A stretch of DNA of 46,896 nt from Phenylobacterium sp. (GTDB lineage: Bacteria; Pseudomonadota; Alphaproteobacteria; Caulobacterales; Caulobacteraceae), in the NCBI RefSeq assembly GCF_030680185.1, contig NZ_JAUXVZ010000037.1, forward strand, positions 1 to 46,896, in the 5' to 3' direction. Under the pieces are notes generated by a model. That model saw only the letters and a program-made list of their open reading frames with translations, was not told where the DNA came from and did no database searches. Below, one piece after another: positions 1 to 8,598 of this stretch. Every line of letters begins with the position of its first letter. Positions within the stretch are counted from its first letter, which is position 1. Position numbers and translations under genes: made by a program.

Positions 1-447
1 GGACTTCGCAGCAGCAGCAGCGGCGGCGGCCGCAGCAGCAGCGGCGCGGGCCGCGGCGTCAGCTTCGGCGCGAGCACGTTCTTCACGCGCTTGCTGCTCA
101 GCGGCCTGACGGGCCTGATGCTCACGCGCCAGTTCGATGGCGCGTTGGCGGGCCCGCTGCTCTTCAGCCGACAGGTTCGAGTTGTCGCCCGAGGGACCCT
201 GCGAGGAGCGTGGCGCGGAGGACGGAGGCGTGAAGGCGCGCTTCTCGGCCGACGAAGGCGCGGCGAGATTGCCCGACGGCGCGTTGTGCGTCCGCTGGCG
301 TTTGGTCTCCACGACCACGGTCTTGGAGCGGCCGTGGCTGAAGCTTTGCTTCACCGTGCCCGCGCTGACCGATCCAGCCCCACGGGGCTTGAGGGTCAGG
401 GGAGCTCGCCCGCCAGGGGCCCGGCCGTTGTCGTTCTCGTCGCTCAT
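1..447 (-). CDS. infB: Translation initiation factor IF-2, N-terminal part (runs off the window)
   Basis: IF-2 is the GTPase that brings initiator tRNA to the 30S subunit. Only the first 149 codons are present, starting at ATG 447 and open to base 1. The visible part begins MSDENDNGR and includes LTLKPRG and [18 protein letters not shown], which I recognise as the conserved alphaproteobacterial IF-2 N-terminus. It is followed by a Gln/Arg/Glu/Ala-rich linker that ends in a run of alanines. The GTPase and tRNA-binding domains lie outside the window. It is the last visible gene of rimP-nusA-ylxR-infB, 74 nt after the ylxR stop. The low-complexity alanine stretch at bases 1-60 is coding, not a separate repeat. 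Confidence 0.95.
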   Translation of the reverse strand, partial: MSDENDNGRAPGGRAPLTLKPRGAGSVSAGTVKQSFSHGRSKTVVVETKRQRTHNAPSGNLAAPSSAEKRAFTPPSSAPRSSQGPSGDNSNLSAEEQRARQRAIELAREHQARQAAEQQAREERARAEADAAARAAAAAAAAAAAAAKS

Positions 448-521
448 GCGCTCGCTTTACTTACAGGTCGGGACGGTCCCGACCACGGACATTTCAATAG
501 CTCTAGGCACGCGAAACCGAC

Positions 522-1202
522 TTAGGTTCCACTCGCCTCAGAAGGCTTTTCCTCGCGCCAACTCTCGGGAAGGAGCGGGCGGAAGCCAGTCAATCTGCGG
601 ACATCTACAGTCCAACGATCGGCGCCACGCCCCGCAAGGAAGGCGGTGTGTATCACATTCTCTGCCCCCAAGGCCAAACCCAATTCCTCGGCGGCGAAGA
701 GTCCGAAGATTTGCGGGGGTTTCGGTGACCTGCGGGCCACATTTAAAATCTTCCGGCGGCCATCAGCGGCGCCGTCGGCGGCTTCGATGACCCAGGCGGC
801 CTTGCCGGCGTTCACGGCCGAGGCGACCTTCTCGAACCCCGAGATAAGGTCGCCGGCGCGTTTCGCAAGGCCCAGCCCGTCCATTAGCCGCCGGAGCATC
901 AGCTCCTCGACCTGGTCGGCCAGCCCCACGGGCGGCGTCAGCTTGGCCTTGGCGGCCCGCGAAAACAGGCCCTTCTTGGCGGCGGTCTCCACCGACACGC
1001 GGTCGGCGGCGACCCACAGCCCCCGGCCCGGCAACTTGCGCGCCAGGTCCGGAACCACGGTTTGATCGGGACCGACGACGAAACGGATGAGGCGATCCTC
1101 GTCCATCACTTCGCCGGAGACGATGTCCCGCCGCTCCCGCGCGGCCGCCGCGAGGGTCTTTGGAGCCCGCGTGGCGGTCACGGTCGGGGCGGGATTGGTC
1201 AC
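522..1202 (-). CDS. ylxR: YlxR (DUF448) RNA-binding domain fused to an L7Ae-like domain
   Basis: This is a 226-residue nucleic-acid-binding protein of the nusA-infB operon. Residues about 20-95 match YlxR/DUF448 (RERRDIVSGE, DRLIRFVVGPD, KLPGRGLWV). Residues about 105-165 look like an L7Ae/L30e fold (LGLAKRAGDLISG, then a V-I-E-A-A-D segment). YlxR has been linked to RNase P and to global expression control in other bacteria; the L7Ae-like half suggests binding to kink-turn RNA. The start is GTG 1202, six bases after the nusA TAG, with GGAGG overlapping the nusA end; the next in-frame Met falls inside the YlxR domain. In many YlxR proteins the RxC motif has a Cys where this one has Asp. The basic C-terminal 40 residues are unassigned. 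Confidence 0.88.
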   Translation of the reverse strand: MTNPAPTVTATRAPKTLAAAARERRDIVSGEVMDEDRLIRFVVGPDQTVVPDLARKLPGRGLWVAADRVSVETAAKKGLFSRAAKAKLTPPVGLADQVEELMLRRLMDGLGLAKRAGDLISGFEKVASAVNAGKAAWVIEAADGAADGRRKILNVARRSPKPPQIFGLFAAEELGLALGAENVIHTAFLAGRGADRWTVDVRRLTGFRPLLPESWREEKPSEASGT

Positions 1203-1208
1203 CGTGGA

Positions 1209-2936
1209 CTAGGCCTCCGGGCCTTCTTCGGCGGCCGGAGCTTCAGCCGCGGGCTCTTCAGCCTCAGCCGCTTCGACCGGCGCCTGTTCAGGCGCATGCC
1301 CGAACACCGCGTCGACTTCCGAATACTCGACCTCGGCTTCAGGAACCGGCTCAGGCGCTTCGACCCAGCCCATGGCGACGCGTGCGCGCATGATCAGGGC
1401 TTCGGCGTCCGCCGCGTCCATGTTGAAGCTTTCCAGGATGCCCGGCTCGCGCACGCGCTCACCGTCCTTGGTTTCGAACCAGCCGCGCAGGTCGTCGGGG
1501 ATCAGCCCGGCGAGATCCTCGACGCTCTTCACGTCGCCTTCGCCCAGGGCCACGGCCATCGGCAGGGTGACGCCCTGGATCTCAAGCAACCCGTCCTCGA
1601 CGCCCAGCGCCAGGCGCTTGGTGTCGTATTCGGTGGCGATCTTTTCCAGGAAGTCCCGGGCGCGAGCCTGGATTTCCTCGGCGGTGTCTTCGTCGAAGCC
1701 TTCGATGGCCGCGACTTCGGCGTTGTCGACATAGGCCACGTCTTCGACGGTGGCGAAGCCTTCGGTCACCAGCAGCTGAGCGATCACCTCATCGACGTCC
1801 AGGGCCTCCTGGAACAGAGCCGTGCGCTCGGCGAACTCACGCTGACGGCGCTCGCTCTCCTGGCTCTCGGTCATGATGTCGATCTGCCAGCCGGTCAGCT
1901 GGCTGGCGAGGCGGACGTTCTGACCGCGGCGGCCGATGGCGAGCGACAGTTGCTCGTCCGGCACGACCACTTCGACGCGCTCGTCCTCTTCGTCCATCAC
2001 CACCTTGGAGACTTCGGCGGGGGCCAGACCGTTCACGATGAAGGTCGCCTCGTCCGGGCTCCACTGGATGATGTCGATCTTTTCGCCCTGCAGCTCGGCC
2101 ACCACCGCCTGCACGCGCGAACCGCGCATACCGACGCAGGCGCCGACCGGGTCAATCGAGCTGTCGTTCGAGACGACGGCCATCTTGGCGCGCGAACCCG
2201 GATCACGGGCCACGGCGCGGATTTCGATCACGCCGTCGTAAACTTCCGGCACTTCCTGCGCGAACAGCTTGGCCATGAAGCCGCCGTGAGCGCGCGAGAG
2301 CAGGATCTGCGGACCCTTGGTCTCGCGGCGGACGTCGTAGATGTAGCAGCGGATGCGGTCGCCGATATTGAAGTTCTCGCGGGGGATCGACTGGTCCCGG
2401 CGCATGATGCCTTCGCCCCGACCCAGATCGACGACGACATTGCCGTACTCGACCCGCTTGACCGAGCCGCTGATGATCTCGCCGACCCGATCCTTGAATT
2501 CCTCGTGCTGGCGTTCGCGTTCGGCCTCGCGGACCTTGCCGGTCACCACCTGGCGGGCCATCTGGGTCTGCACCCGGCCGAATTCGAAGGGCGGCAGGAT
2601 TTCTTCGTAGACCTGGCCGATCTGCGCCTTCGGGTCGTCGCGACGGGCCTCGGACAGGCGCATGATCCCCGGAGGGGCCTCTTCGCCGGCCTCCTCGTCC
2701 CAGGCGGCGTCGTCGGACACCACGGTGACAACGCGCTTGATCACGGTCTCACCGGTCTTGGGGTCGATGTTCACCCGGATGTCGTGCTCGGCCCCGTAGC
2801 GGGAGCGCGCGCCCTTCTGGATCGCCTCTTCGATCGCCTCGATGACGATCTCCTTGTCGATCGATTTCTCGCGGGCCACCGCCTCGGCGATCTGCAGAAG
2901 CTCCAGCCGGTTGGCGGAGATGCCGGTCAGGCTCAT
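1209..2936 (-). CDS. nusA: Transcription termination/antitermination factor NusA
   Basis: NusA binds RNA polymerase and the nascent RNA and controls pausing, termination and antitermination. The 575-residue protein has the usual order: N-terminal polymerase-binding domain (1-130), S1 domain (about 135-200), and two KH modules, with GACVGMRGSRVQAVV near 270 and LAIGRRGQNVRLAS near 335. Helix-hairpin-helix acidic repeats follow (about 370-520), then an Ala/Glu/Pro-rich tail to the end. The tail is typical of alphaproteobacterial NusA. The ATG at 2936 lies 4 nt after the rimP stop and the TAG at 1211-1209 lies 6 nt before the ylxR GTG, so the genes are translationally close. As a transcription-elongation protein it could feed back on the leader terminator upstream of rimP (inference). 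Confidence 0.97.
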   Translation of the reverse strand: MSLTGISANRLELLQIAEAVAREKSIDKEIVIEAIEEAIQKGARSRYGAEHDIRVNIDPKTGETVIKRVVTVVSDDAAWDEEAGEEAPPGIMRLSEARRDDPKAQIGQVYEEILPPFEFGRVQTQMARQVVTGKVREAERERQHEEFKDRVGEIISGSVKRVEYGNVVVDLGRGEGIMRRDQSIPRENFNIGDRIRCYIYDVRRETKGPQILLSRAHGGFMAKLFAQEVPEVYDGVIEIRAVARDPGSRAKMAVVSNDSSIDPVGACVGMRGSRVQAVVAELQGEKIDIIQWSPDEATFIVNGLAPAEVSKVVMDEEDERVEVVVPDEQLSLAIGRRGQNVRLASQLTGWQIDIMTESQESERRQREFAERTALFQEALDVDEVIAQLLVTEGFATVEDVAYVDNAEVAAIEGFDEDTAEEIQARARDFLEKIATEYDTKRLALGVEDGLLEIQGVTLPMAVALGEGDVKSVEDLAGLIPDDLRGWFETKDGERVREPGILESFNMDAADAEALIMRARVAMGWVEAPEPVPEAEVEYSEVDAVFGHAPEQAPVEAAEAEEPAAEAPAAEEGPEA

Positions 2937-2940
2937 GGGT

Positions 2941-3489
2941 CTAATCCTCTTGGTGGGATACGGCGCCGTCGGAGGCGATGCGCTCGGCGCGCTGCTCGGC
3001 TCCGCGTTTCATCAGTTCATCGGTCAGGACCAGCTTGGCCTCGACGATCCAGTCAAAGGGCACGAGCACGGTCTCGTCCTCGCCCTCCAGGTCCAGGCAG
3101 ACCTGGCCCTCTTCGGTTCCGGCCAGGGCGCCGCGGAAGCGCTTGCGGCCCTCGGCCATGCGGTCCAGCTCGAGCTTCGCCTCATAGCCTTCGTAGGTGT
3201 CGAAATCCTTCAGCCGGGTCAGCGGCCGGTCGATCCCCGGCGAGGAGACCTCCAGCACATATTCCCCGGCGATCGGGTCGGCGGCGTCCATGATCTCGGC
3301 CACGGCCCGGGACAGGGCGGCGCAGTCATCGACGTTCATCTCGCCGTCCGGAGTCTCGGCCATGATCTGCAGCCGGCGCTGCTGCTCGCCGCCCATCAGG
3401 CGCAGGCGCACGATCTCATAGCCCGCCGCCTCGGCCACGGGGTCGAGCAGCTCCAGAAGTCTCAGGTCCTCTGCGGTCTTGCCGCGCAT
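2941..3489 (-). CDS. rimP: Ribosome maturation factor RimP
   Basis: RimP helps mature the 30S subunit. The protein is 182 residues, within the family range, with an N-terminal alpha/beta domain ([19 protein letters not shown]), the conserved [15 protein letters not shown] segment near 78-92, and a C-terminal SH3-like domain ([19 protein letters not shown]). ATG 3489 is preceded by GGAG at a good distance. It is the first gene of the rimP-nusA-ylxR-infB operon. An intrinsic terminator structure ends 21 nt before the start codon, which is unusual and suggests leader attenuation. The final 25 residues are variable. Confidence 0.95.
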   Translation of the reverse strand: MRGKTAEDLRLLELLDPVAEAAGYEIVRLRLMGGEQQRRLQIMAETPDGEMNVDDCAALSRAVAEIMDAADPIAGEYVLEVSSPGIDRPLTRLKDFDTYEGYEAKLELDRMAEGRKRFRGALAGTEEGQVCLDLEGEDETVLVPFDWIVEAKLVLTDELMKRGAEQRAERIASDGAVSHQED

Positions 3490-3509
3490 AGCTCCAGCCG
3501 TCCTCAGGC

Positions 3510-3543
3510 AAAGAAAAAAGCGGCTGGGCCGGAGCCCGCCGCT
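3510..3543 (-). terminator. Intrinsic terminator in the rimP-nusA leader (candidate attenuator)
   Basis: Read on the minus strand, AGCGGC-GGGC-TCCG-GCCC-A-GCCGCT (3543-3519) forms a ten-base-pair G/C-rich stem with one bulged A. It is followed at once by TTTTTTCTTT (3519-3510). No minus-strand gene lies upstream for several kilobases; the neighbour upstream is ppa, which is transcribed away. The structure therefore sits inside the leader of rimP, 21 nt before its ATG. That placement suits transcription attenuation of the nusA operon. No antiterminator partner has been assigned. Confidence 0.75.
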
Positions 3544-3796
3544 CGAAAGCGCTATCCAGCGCTATCGGACGATGTTGCTGCAAATATAGGCCCTTGCAAC
3601 GGGCTTGTCACCCTTCCCGTGACCGGCCGCGTCGACGGCTTCGGCCTGGGCCGCAAGGCCGGCGCCGGGCCGCCCCGGCGACCTCGCCTCGGAGATCATC
3701 GGTGTCTGGGCGCCAAACCCCGTTTCCCCAGGCGGGTTTTCGCCCTATGGGAGGGCCATCTCCTCCCCGAGACAGATCACAAGAGTCATTTCGAAC

Positions 3797-4333
3797 ATGG
3801 ACCTTTCCAAGATCGCCATCGGCGTGAACCCGCCCTACGACGTCAACGCCATCATCGAGATCCCGCAGGGCGGCGAGCCGGTGAAGTACGAACTCGACAA
3901 GGAGTCCGGCGCGCTGCTGGTGGACCGTTTCCTGCACACGGCCATGTTCTACCCGGGCAATTACGGCTTCATTCCCCACACCCTGTCGGAAGACGGCGAC
4001 CCGATGGACGTGATGGTGGTCGGCCCGACCCCTGTGGTTCCCGGCGCGATCATCCGCTGCCGTCCGGTGGGCACCCTGATGATGACCGATGAGGCCGGCG
4101 CCGACGAAAAGGTCCTGGCTGTTCCGGTCGACCAGCTGCACCCCTTCTATACGGGCGTCGAATCCTGGCGCGGCCTGCCCGCCATCCTCACCGAGCAGAT
4201 CGCCCACTTCTTCAAGCACTACAAGGACCTGGAGAAGGGCAAGAGCGTCGACATCGTCCGTTGGGCCGATCCCGACGAGACCGCCGCCCTGATCCGCGCC
4301 GGCATCGAGCGGGCTCAGAACGCCAAGAAGTAA
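3797..4333 (+). CDS. ppa: Family I inorganic pyrophosphatase
   Basis: This cytoplasmic enzyme hydrolyses pyrophosphate to two phosphates and pulls biosynthetic reactions forward. The protein is 178 residues, the normal length for bacterial family I. The signature DGDPMDVMV supplies three metal-binding aspartates. FYPGNYGFIPHT and KVLAVPVDQ are also family motifs, and HFFKHYKDLEKGK lies near the C-terminus. It is a single gene, divergent from rimP across a 307-base shared region, and it ends at a strong intrinsic terminator. The ribosome-binding site is weak (AAGAG about 13 nt upstream), but the N-terminus starting MDLSKI fits the family. Confidence 0.97.
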   Translation: MDLSKIAIGVNPPYDVNAIIEIPQGGEPVKYELDKESGALLVDRFLHTAMFYPGNYGFIPHTLSEDGDPMDVMVVGPTPVVPGAIIRCRPVGTLMMTDEAGADEKVLAVPVDQLHPFYTGVESWRGLPAILTEQIAHFFKHYKDLEKGKSVDIVRWADPDETAALIRAGIERAQNAKK

Positions 4334-4357
4334 CCGGCCAAGGCCGGTCGTGTTTCG

Positions 4358-4388
4358 GGGGCGGTCGGCGTGCTGACCGCCCCTTTTT
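4358..4388 (+). terminator. Intrinsic terminator of ppa
   Basis: GGGGCGGTC (4358-4366) and GACCGCCCC (4375-4383) form a nine-base-pair perfect stem with an eight-base loop, followed by TTTTT (4384-4388). It lies 25 nt after the ppa stop and 25 nt before the end of the convergent trmB gene. The reverse strand has no T-run after the stem, so it serves ppa only. Confidence 0.9.
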
Positions 4389-4413
4389 CGTGGGCGGCCC
4401 TCAGAGCCTGGCG

Positions 4414-5091
4414 TCAGACCCGCACGAAATCCAGGAACACCGGCGCGCAGTCCCCCAGACGCTTTTCCTCATAGCGGGTGGTGATGTGGTCGGCCGGCGG
4501 CTGGCGCCAGTCCTGCGCCGTCTCGGCCTCCCAGACGAAGGCCGGCGAGGCCAGGAACCGCTCCAGGGTCCAGTCGGCATAGTCGGCCCAGTCGGTGGCG
4601 AAGCGCAGCCGGGCGCCCGGCGCCATCAGCCGGGCGAGCTCGGCGATCAGCTCGGCCTGCACCAGCCGGCGCTTGTTGTGCCGGGCCTTGGGCCAGGGGT
4701 CGGGAAACAGGATGAACACCCGGTCCAGGCCGCCGTCCGGCAACCGCGCCATCAGCTCGCGCACATCCCCATCGTGCAGGCGCACATTGCCCAGGCCCTG
4801 TTCGTCGATATGGCGCAGCGCGCTGGCGACGCCGTTCTGGAACGGCTCGGCGCCCAGGATCAGGGTATCGGGCGCGCGGGCCGCCTGGGCGGCCATGTGC
4901 TCTCCGCCGCCGAACCCGATCTCCAGCCAGACGGCCTTGGCCTGGGGCTGAAGGGCGCGGGGATCGAAATCCTCGAGCGGGCAGCGGATCTCCAGCAGCA
5001 GGCTGTCCATCAGGGCGGCCTGCCGCGGCTTGATCGGCCGCGACTTGATGCGCCCGAAGGAGCGCATCGGGGGATGGGGATCAGACGTCAT
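4414..5091 (-). CDS. trmB: tRNA (guanine-46-N7)-methyltransferase
   Basis: This SAM-dependent enzyme makes m7G46 in the variable loop of tRNA. It has 225 residues. The SAM-binding glycine loop is EIGFGGGEH (near 57-65). FPDPWPKARHNKRRLV is the TrmB hallmark, and TDWADYADW and TTRYEEKRL are the C-terminal substrate motifs. It follows metK on the same strand after 61 nt, so the cofactor synthase and a user of the cofactor are neighbours. ATG 5091 has AAGG about ten bases upstream. A second Met nine codons in could also be the start. Confidence 0.96.
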   Translation of the reverse strand: MTSDPHPPMRSFGRIKSRPIKPRQAALMDSLLLEIRCPLEDFDPRALQPQAKAVWLEIGFGGGEHMAAQAARAPDTLILGAEPFQNGVASALRHIDEQGLGNVRLHDGDVRELMARLPDGGLDRVFILFPDPWPKARHNKRRLVQAELIAELARLMAPGARLRFATDWADYADWTLERFLASPAFVWEAETAQDWRQPPADHITTRYEEKRLGDCAPVFLDFVRV

Positions 5092-5107
5092 GGGCGAAAG
5101 CCTTAGA

Positions 5108-5143
5108 CCGGCGCGCGGCTCCTGTCGTGGAGCGGCGCGCCGG
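5108..5143 (-). other. Long G/C hairpin between metK and trmB
   Basis: CCGGCGCGCGGCTCC (5108-5122) and GGAGCGGCGCGCCGG (5129-5143) pair over fifteen positions with a single mismatch and a six-base loop. No T-run follows on either strand, so it is not a standard intrinsic terminator. In the metK-trmB transcript it may stabilise the metK end or reduce readthrough (inference). Confidence 0.55.
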
Positions 5144-5152
5144 CGGCGTTGT

Positions 5153-6373
<1,221 letters not shown>

Positions 6374-6438
6374 AATCGGGGCTCCGGTCAGGCGAAGGCG
6401 GCCGCGCACGCGGCGGGCCGGCAACTTGCCGGGCACCC

Positions 6439-6456
6439 TATAAAGAAATCCTTATA
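6439..6456 (-). promoter_or_regulatory. Palindromic candidate operator upstream of metK
   Basis: TATAAAGA-AA-TCCTTATA is an inverted repeat with seven of eight positions matching, in the 100-nt gap between the XRE gene and metK. It is markedly A/T-rich in a G/C-rich region. From memory, operators assigned to the ArsR-family methyl-cycle regulator SahR have an ATAAAGA/TCTTTAT shape; this is a resemblance only. It could also overlap a -10 element. Confidence 0.5.
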
Positions 6457-6473
6457 TCCCGCAAGCTGTGCGG

Positions 6474-6926
6474 TCAGACTTCTTCGCCGCCCTCGGTCTC
6501 GTCCAGATCGGCCTCGGCCTCTTCGGCCATGGTCCGCACCAGGTCCAGCAGCCTGCGCCGCACCCTGGCCCGGCGGATCCGCGGGAACAGGGTGGCGAGC
6601 TCCATGCCTTCCGGGGTCAGCAGGAAATCATGCACCGTGTCGCGGCCGTCGTCGGGGCCATTGGCGCCGTGCTGGGCGGGATCGCCAAGGCCCTCGTAGA
6701 AAAAGGCGATGGAGGTCCGAAGGGCCCGGGCCACCTCCCAGAGCTTGGAGGCGCTGACCCGATTGGCCGCCCGCTCGTACTTCTGGACCTGCTGAAAGGT
6801 GAGGCCGATGGAGTCGGCCAGCTTTTCCTGGCTGACGCCAAGCTCTTTCCGGCGCAGGCGGATGCGCAGGCCCACATGCCGATCGACCGGATTGGGGGAT
6901 CGGTCGAGATCGAGGTCCTTGGTCAT
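6474..6926 (-). CDS. XRE-family transcriptional regulator
   Basis: The protein has 150 residues with an N-terminal helix-turn-helix (about 18-78). LGVSQEKLADSIGLTFQQVQ and KYERAANRVSASKLWEVARA are the helices typical of SinR/phage-repressor-type regulators common in alphaproteobacteria. The C-terminal half is charged (RIRRARVRRRLLDLV, then an Asp/Glu-rich end) and has no assigned domain. The chosen start, ATG 6926, has AAGGGAG at a good distance; the upstream GTG 6980 would add 18 unrelated residues. It lies between lnt and metK on the same strand. It may control metK, which has an operator-like palindrome, but the target is not shown by the sequence. Confidence 0.88.
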   Translation of the reverse strand: MTKDLDLDRSPNPVDRHVGLRIRLRRKELGVSQEKLADSIGLTFQQVQKYERAANRVSASKLWEVARALRTSIAFFYEGLGDPAQHGANGPDDGRDTVHDFLLTPEGMELATLFPRIRRARVRRRLLDLVRTMAEEAEADLDETEGGEEV

Positions 6927-6987
6927 GGCGCTCCCTTTACCGAACTGCACATCACTCGCAAAAGGGCAAAACGCCCGCAAGCCACCT

Positions 6988-8598
6988 TCATCGCCGACGG
7001 AGCAAAGGTGCGACGCCCATAGCTCCTGAAACGAGCAGCATCAGGGCGAAGGGCAGGTTTCCAAACCTCGAGAAGGGCGTCGGCGCGTCCGGCGGCGGCA
7101 GGGCGGAGTCGATCACCCCCTGACGGCCCTGGCTCATCCAGGCGCCGGTCTGCAGTCGCCCGCGGGCGTCGATGACGCCGGAGACGCCGGTGGGGGTGGA
7201 CCGCACCAGGGGCAGACCCTCCTCGATGGCGCGGTAGCTGGCCAGGTTCAGGTGTTGCCACGGCCCCGAGGTCGCGCCGAACCAGGCGTCGTTGGAGACA
7301 TTCAAGATCCACTCGGCGCGGACGCCGCCCCTTGCGGCGGCCTGGCCGGTGAACCGGGGGAACAGGGCCTCATAGCAGATCAGCGGCTGCACCGGCGGCA
7401 GCCCCGGAAGGGTCAGGGGCTGGGGCGGCGGGCCCGCGGTGAAGTCTTCGGGCATGTTCACCAGGCTGCGCAGGCCAAGGCGGGTCATCGCATTCCCAAG
7501 GGGCAGATATTCCCCGAAGGGCACCAGGCGATGCTTGTCATAGAGCCCCAGAACCTCAAGTCCGCCCGCCTCGGCGCGTCGGAAGGCGACCAGGGTGTTG
7601 AAGTAGTCGAGCTCTGCTTCGCGCCCCAGGCCCACCCGATTTGCGCCCAGCATGAGCACCTGACCCGGGGGAAGGGCGGCCGACAGGCGGGCGGCGTAGG
7701 GCCGGCCGGGCGCCAGGAGATCGTCGATAACCGCCGGCAGGGCGCCCTCGGGCCAGATCACCACGTCGGGGGTCACGGCGGCCGGCCTTGTCGACAGGCG
7801 CAGATAGTCGTCGAAGATGAGGTCGAGATTTTCCGGCCGCCATTTGTCCTTCTGGTCCACATCGGCCTGGACGATCCGCACGACGGCGGCGGTGTCCTGC
7901 GGCGTCGGGGCGGCCGCCAGGCGCCAGAGGCCGCCGGCATAGAGCAGGACCACGACGGCGAGCGCCGCGCCGCCGACGATCCGGCGGCTGCGGGCCTCGA
8001 GCCCGGGCAGGACGGCGGGGCTGGCGGCCAGGGCCAGGGTCAGCCAAGTCAGCCCATAGGCCCCGACCAGGGCCGCGGCCTGGGAGGGGGCGCCGCCGGC
8101 CCGCCAGGCCTCCCCCACCAGATTCCACGGAAAGCCGGTGAGGATGTTGCCGCGGAGCCATTCCACCAGCGCCAGGGCGCCGGCGAAGACCAGCACGCGG
8201 CCAGGTCCCGTCGGCGCGATCAGCCGATACAGCCACAGGCCAGCCCCCCAGAAGAGGGCCAGGCCGCCGGCCAGCAGGATCAGCGCGAAGGGCGCCATCC
8301 AGCCATGCGCCGCGGCGTCCACCAGAAAGGCCTCGGTGACCCACCAGACGCTGAGGGCGAAATAGCCCAGACCCGCCAGCCAGCCGCGGAAAAAGGCCGA
8401 GGCCAGGGGGCGGCGGGGACCTGCGCCATCTCCCAGCCGCAACAGCAGGGCCAGGCCCAGCAGGCCCGGCAGAACGCCGAACGGCGGATGGGCCAGGGCG
8501 ACGGCGAGGCCCGCGAAGAGCGCCAGCAAGCCTCGGCTCCAGGCGCGCGCCTCCAGGGCCAGCAAAAGGCCGCCCAGCCGATTCAGGAGGCCGCTCAA
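6988..8598 (-). CDS. lnt: Apolipoprotein N-acyltransferase
   Basis: Lnt adds the third acyl chain to the N-terminal Cys of lipoproteins in the inner membrane. The 536-residue protein has about seven hydrophobic segments in its first 220 residues and again at its C-terminus, around a periplasmic nitrilase domain. The Glu-Lys-Cys triad lies in WPEGALP, YDKHRLVPFGEYLP and ICYEALF. The start is TTG 8598, whose last two bases overlap the TGA of corC (TTGA), an arrangement for coupled translation. The corC-lnt neighbourhood is conserved in proteobacteria. Confidence 0.95.
   Translation of the reverse strand: MSGLLNRLGGLLLALEARAWSRGLLALFAGLAVALAHPPFGVLPGLLGLALLLRLGDGAGPRRPLASAFFRGWLAGLGYFALSVWWVTEAFLVDAAAHGWMAPFALILLAGGLALFWGAGLWLYRLIAPTGPGRVLVFAGALALVEWLRGNILTGFPWNLVGEAWRAGGAPSQAAALVGAYGLTWLTLALAASPAVLPGLEARSRRIVGGAALAVVVLLYAGGLWRLAAAPTPQDTAAVVRIVQADVDQKDKWRPENLDLIFDDYLRLSTRPAAVTPDVVIWPEGALPAVIDDLLAPGRPYAARLSAALPPGQVLMLGANRVGLGREAELDYFNTLVAFRRAEAGGLEVLGLYDKHRLVPFGEYLPLGNAMTRLGLRSLVNMPEDFTAGPPPQPLTLPGLPPVQPLICYEALFPRFTGQAAARGGVRAEWILNVSNDAWFGATSGPWQHLNLASYRAIEEGLPLVRSTPTGVSGVIDARGRLQTGAWMSQGRQGVIDSALPPPDAPTPFSRFGNLPFALMLLVSGAMGVAPLLRRR

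Noticed and set aside
1..60. GCA/GCG-rich simple repeat at the left edge
   Set aside because: It codes for the alanine-rich linker of IF-2 in the correct frame and needs no other explanation.
1062..3293. Long plus-strand open frame (743 codons) opposite nusA and rimP
   Set aside because: It is antisense to two clear housekeeping genes, its protein is His/Gly/Leu-rich without a recognisable domain, and it is the usual shadow frame of high-G+C coding DNA. The same applies to the long reverse frames opposite lnt, metK, glnD, dcp and miaB.
6374..6436. GTG 6436 as the metK start, and a SAM riboswitch in the leader
   Set aside because: The extra 21 residues are not family-like, whereas TTG 6373 has a good ribosome-binding site. 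I could not fold the leader into any SAM-riboswitch pattern I know.
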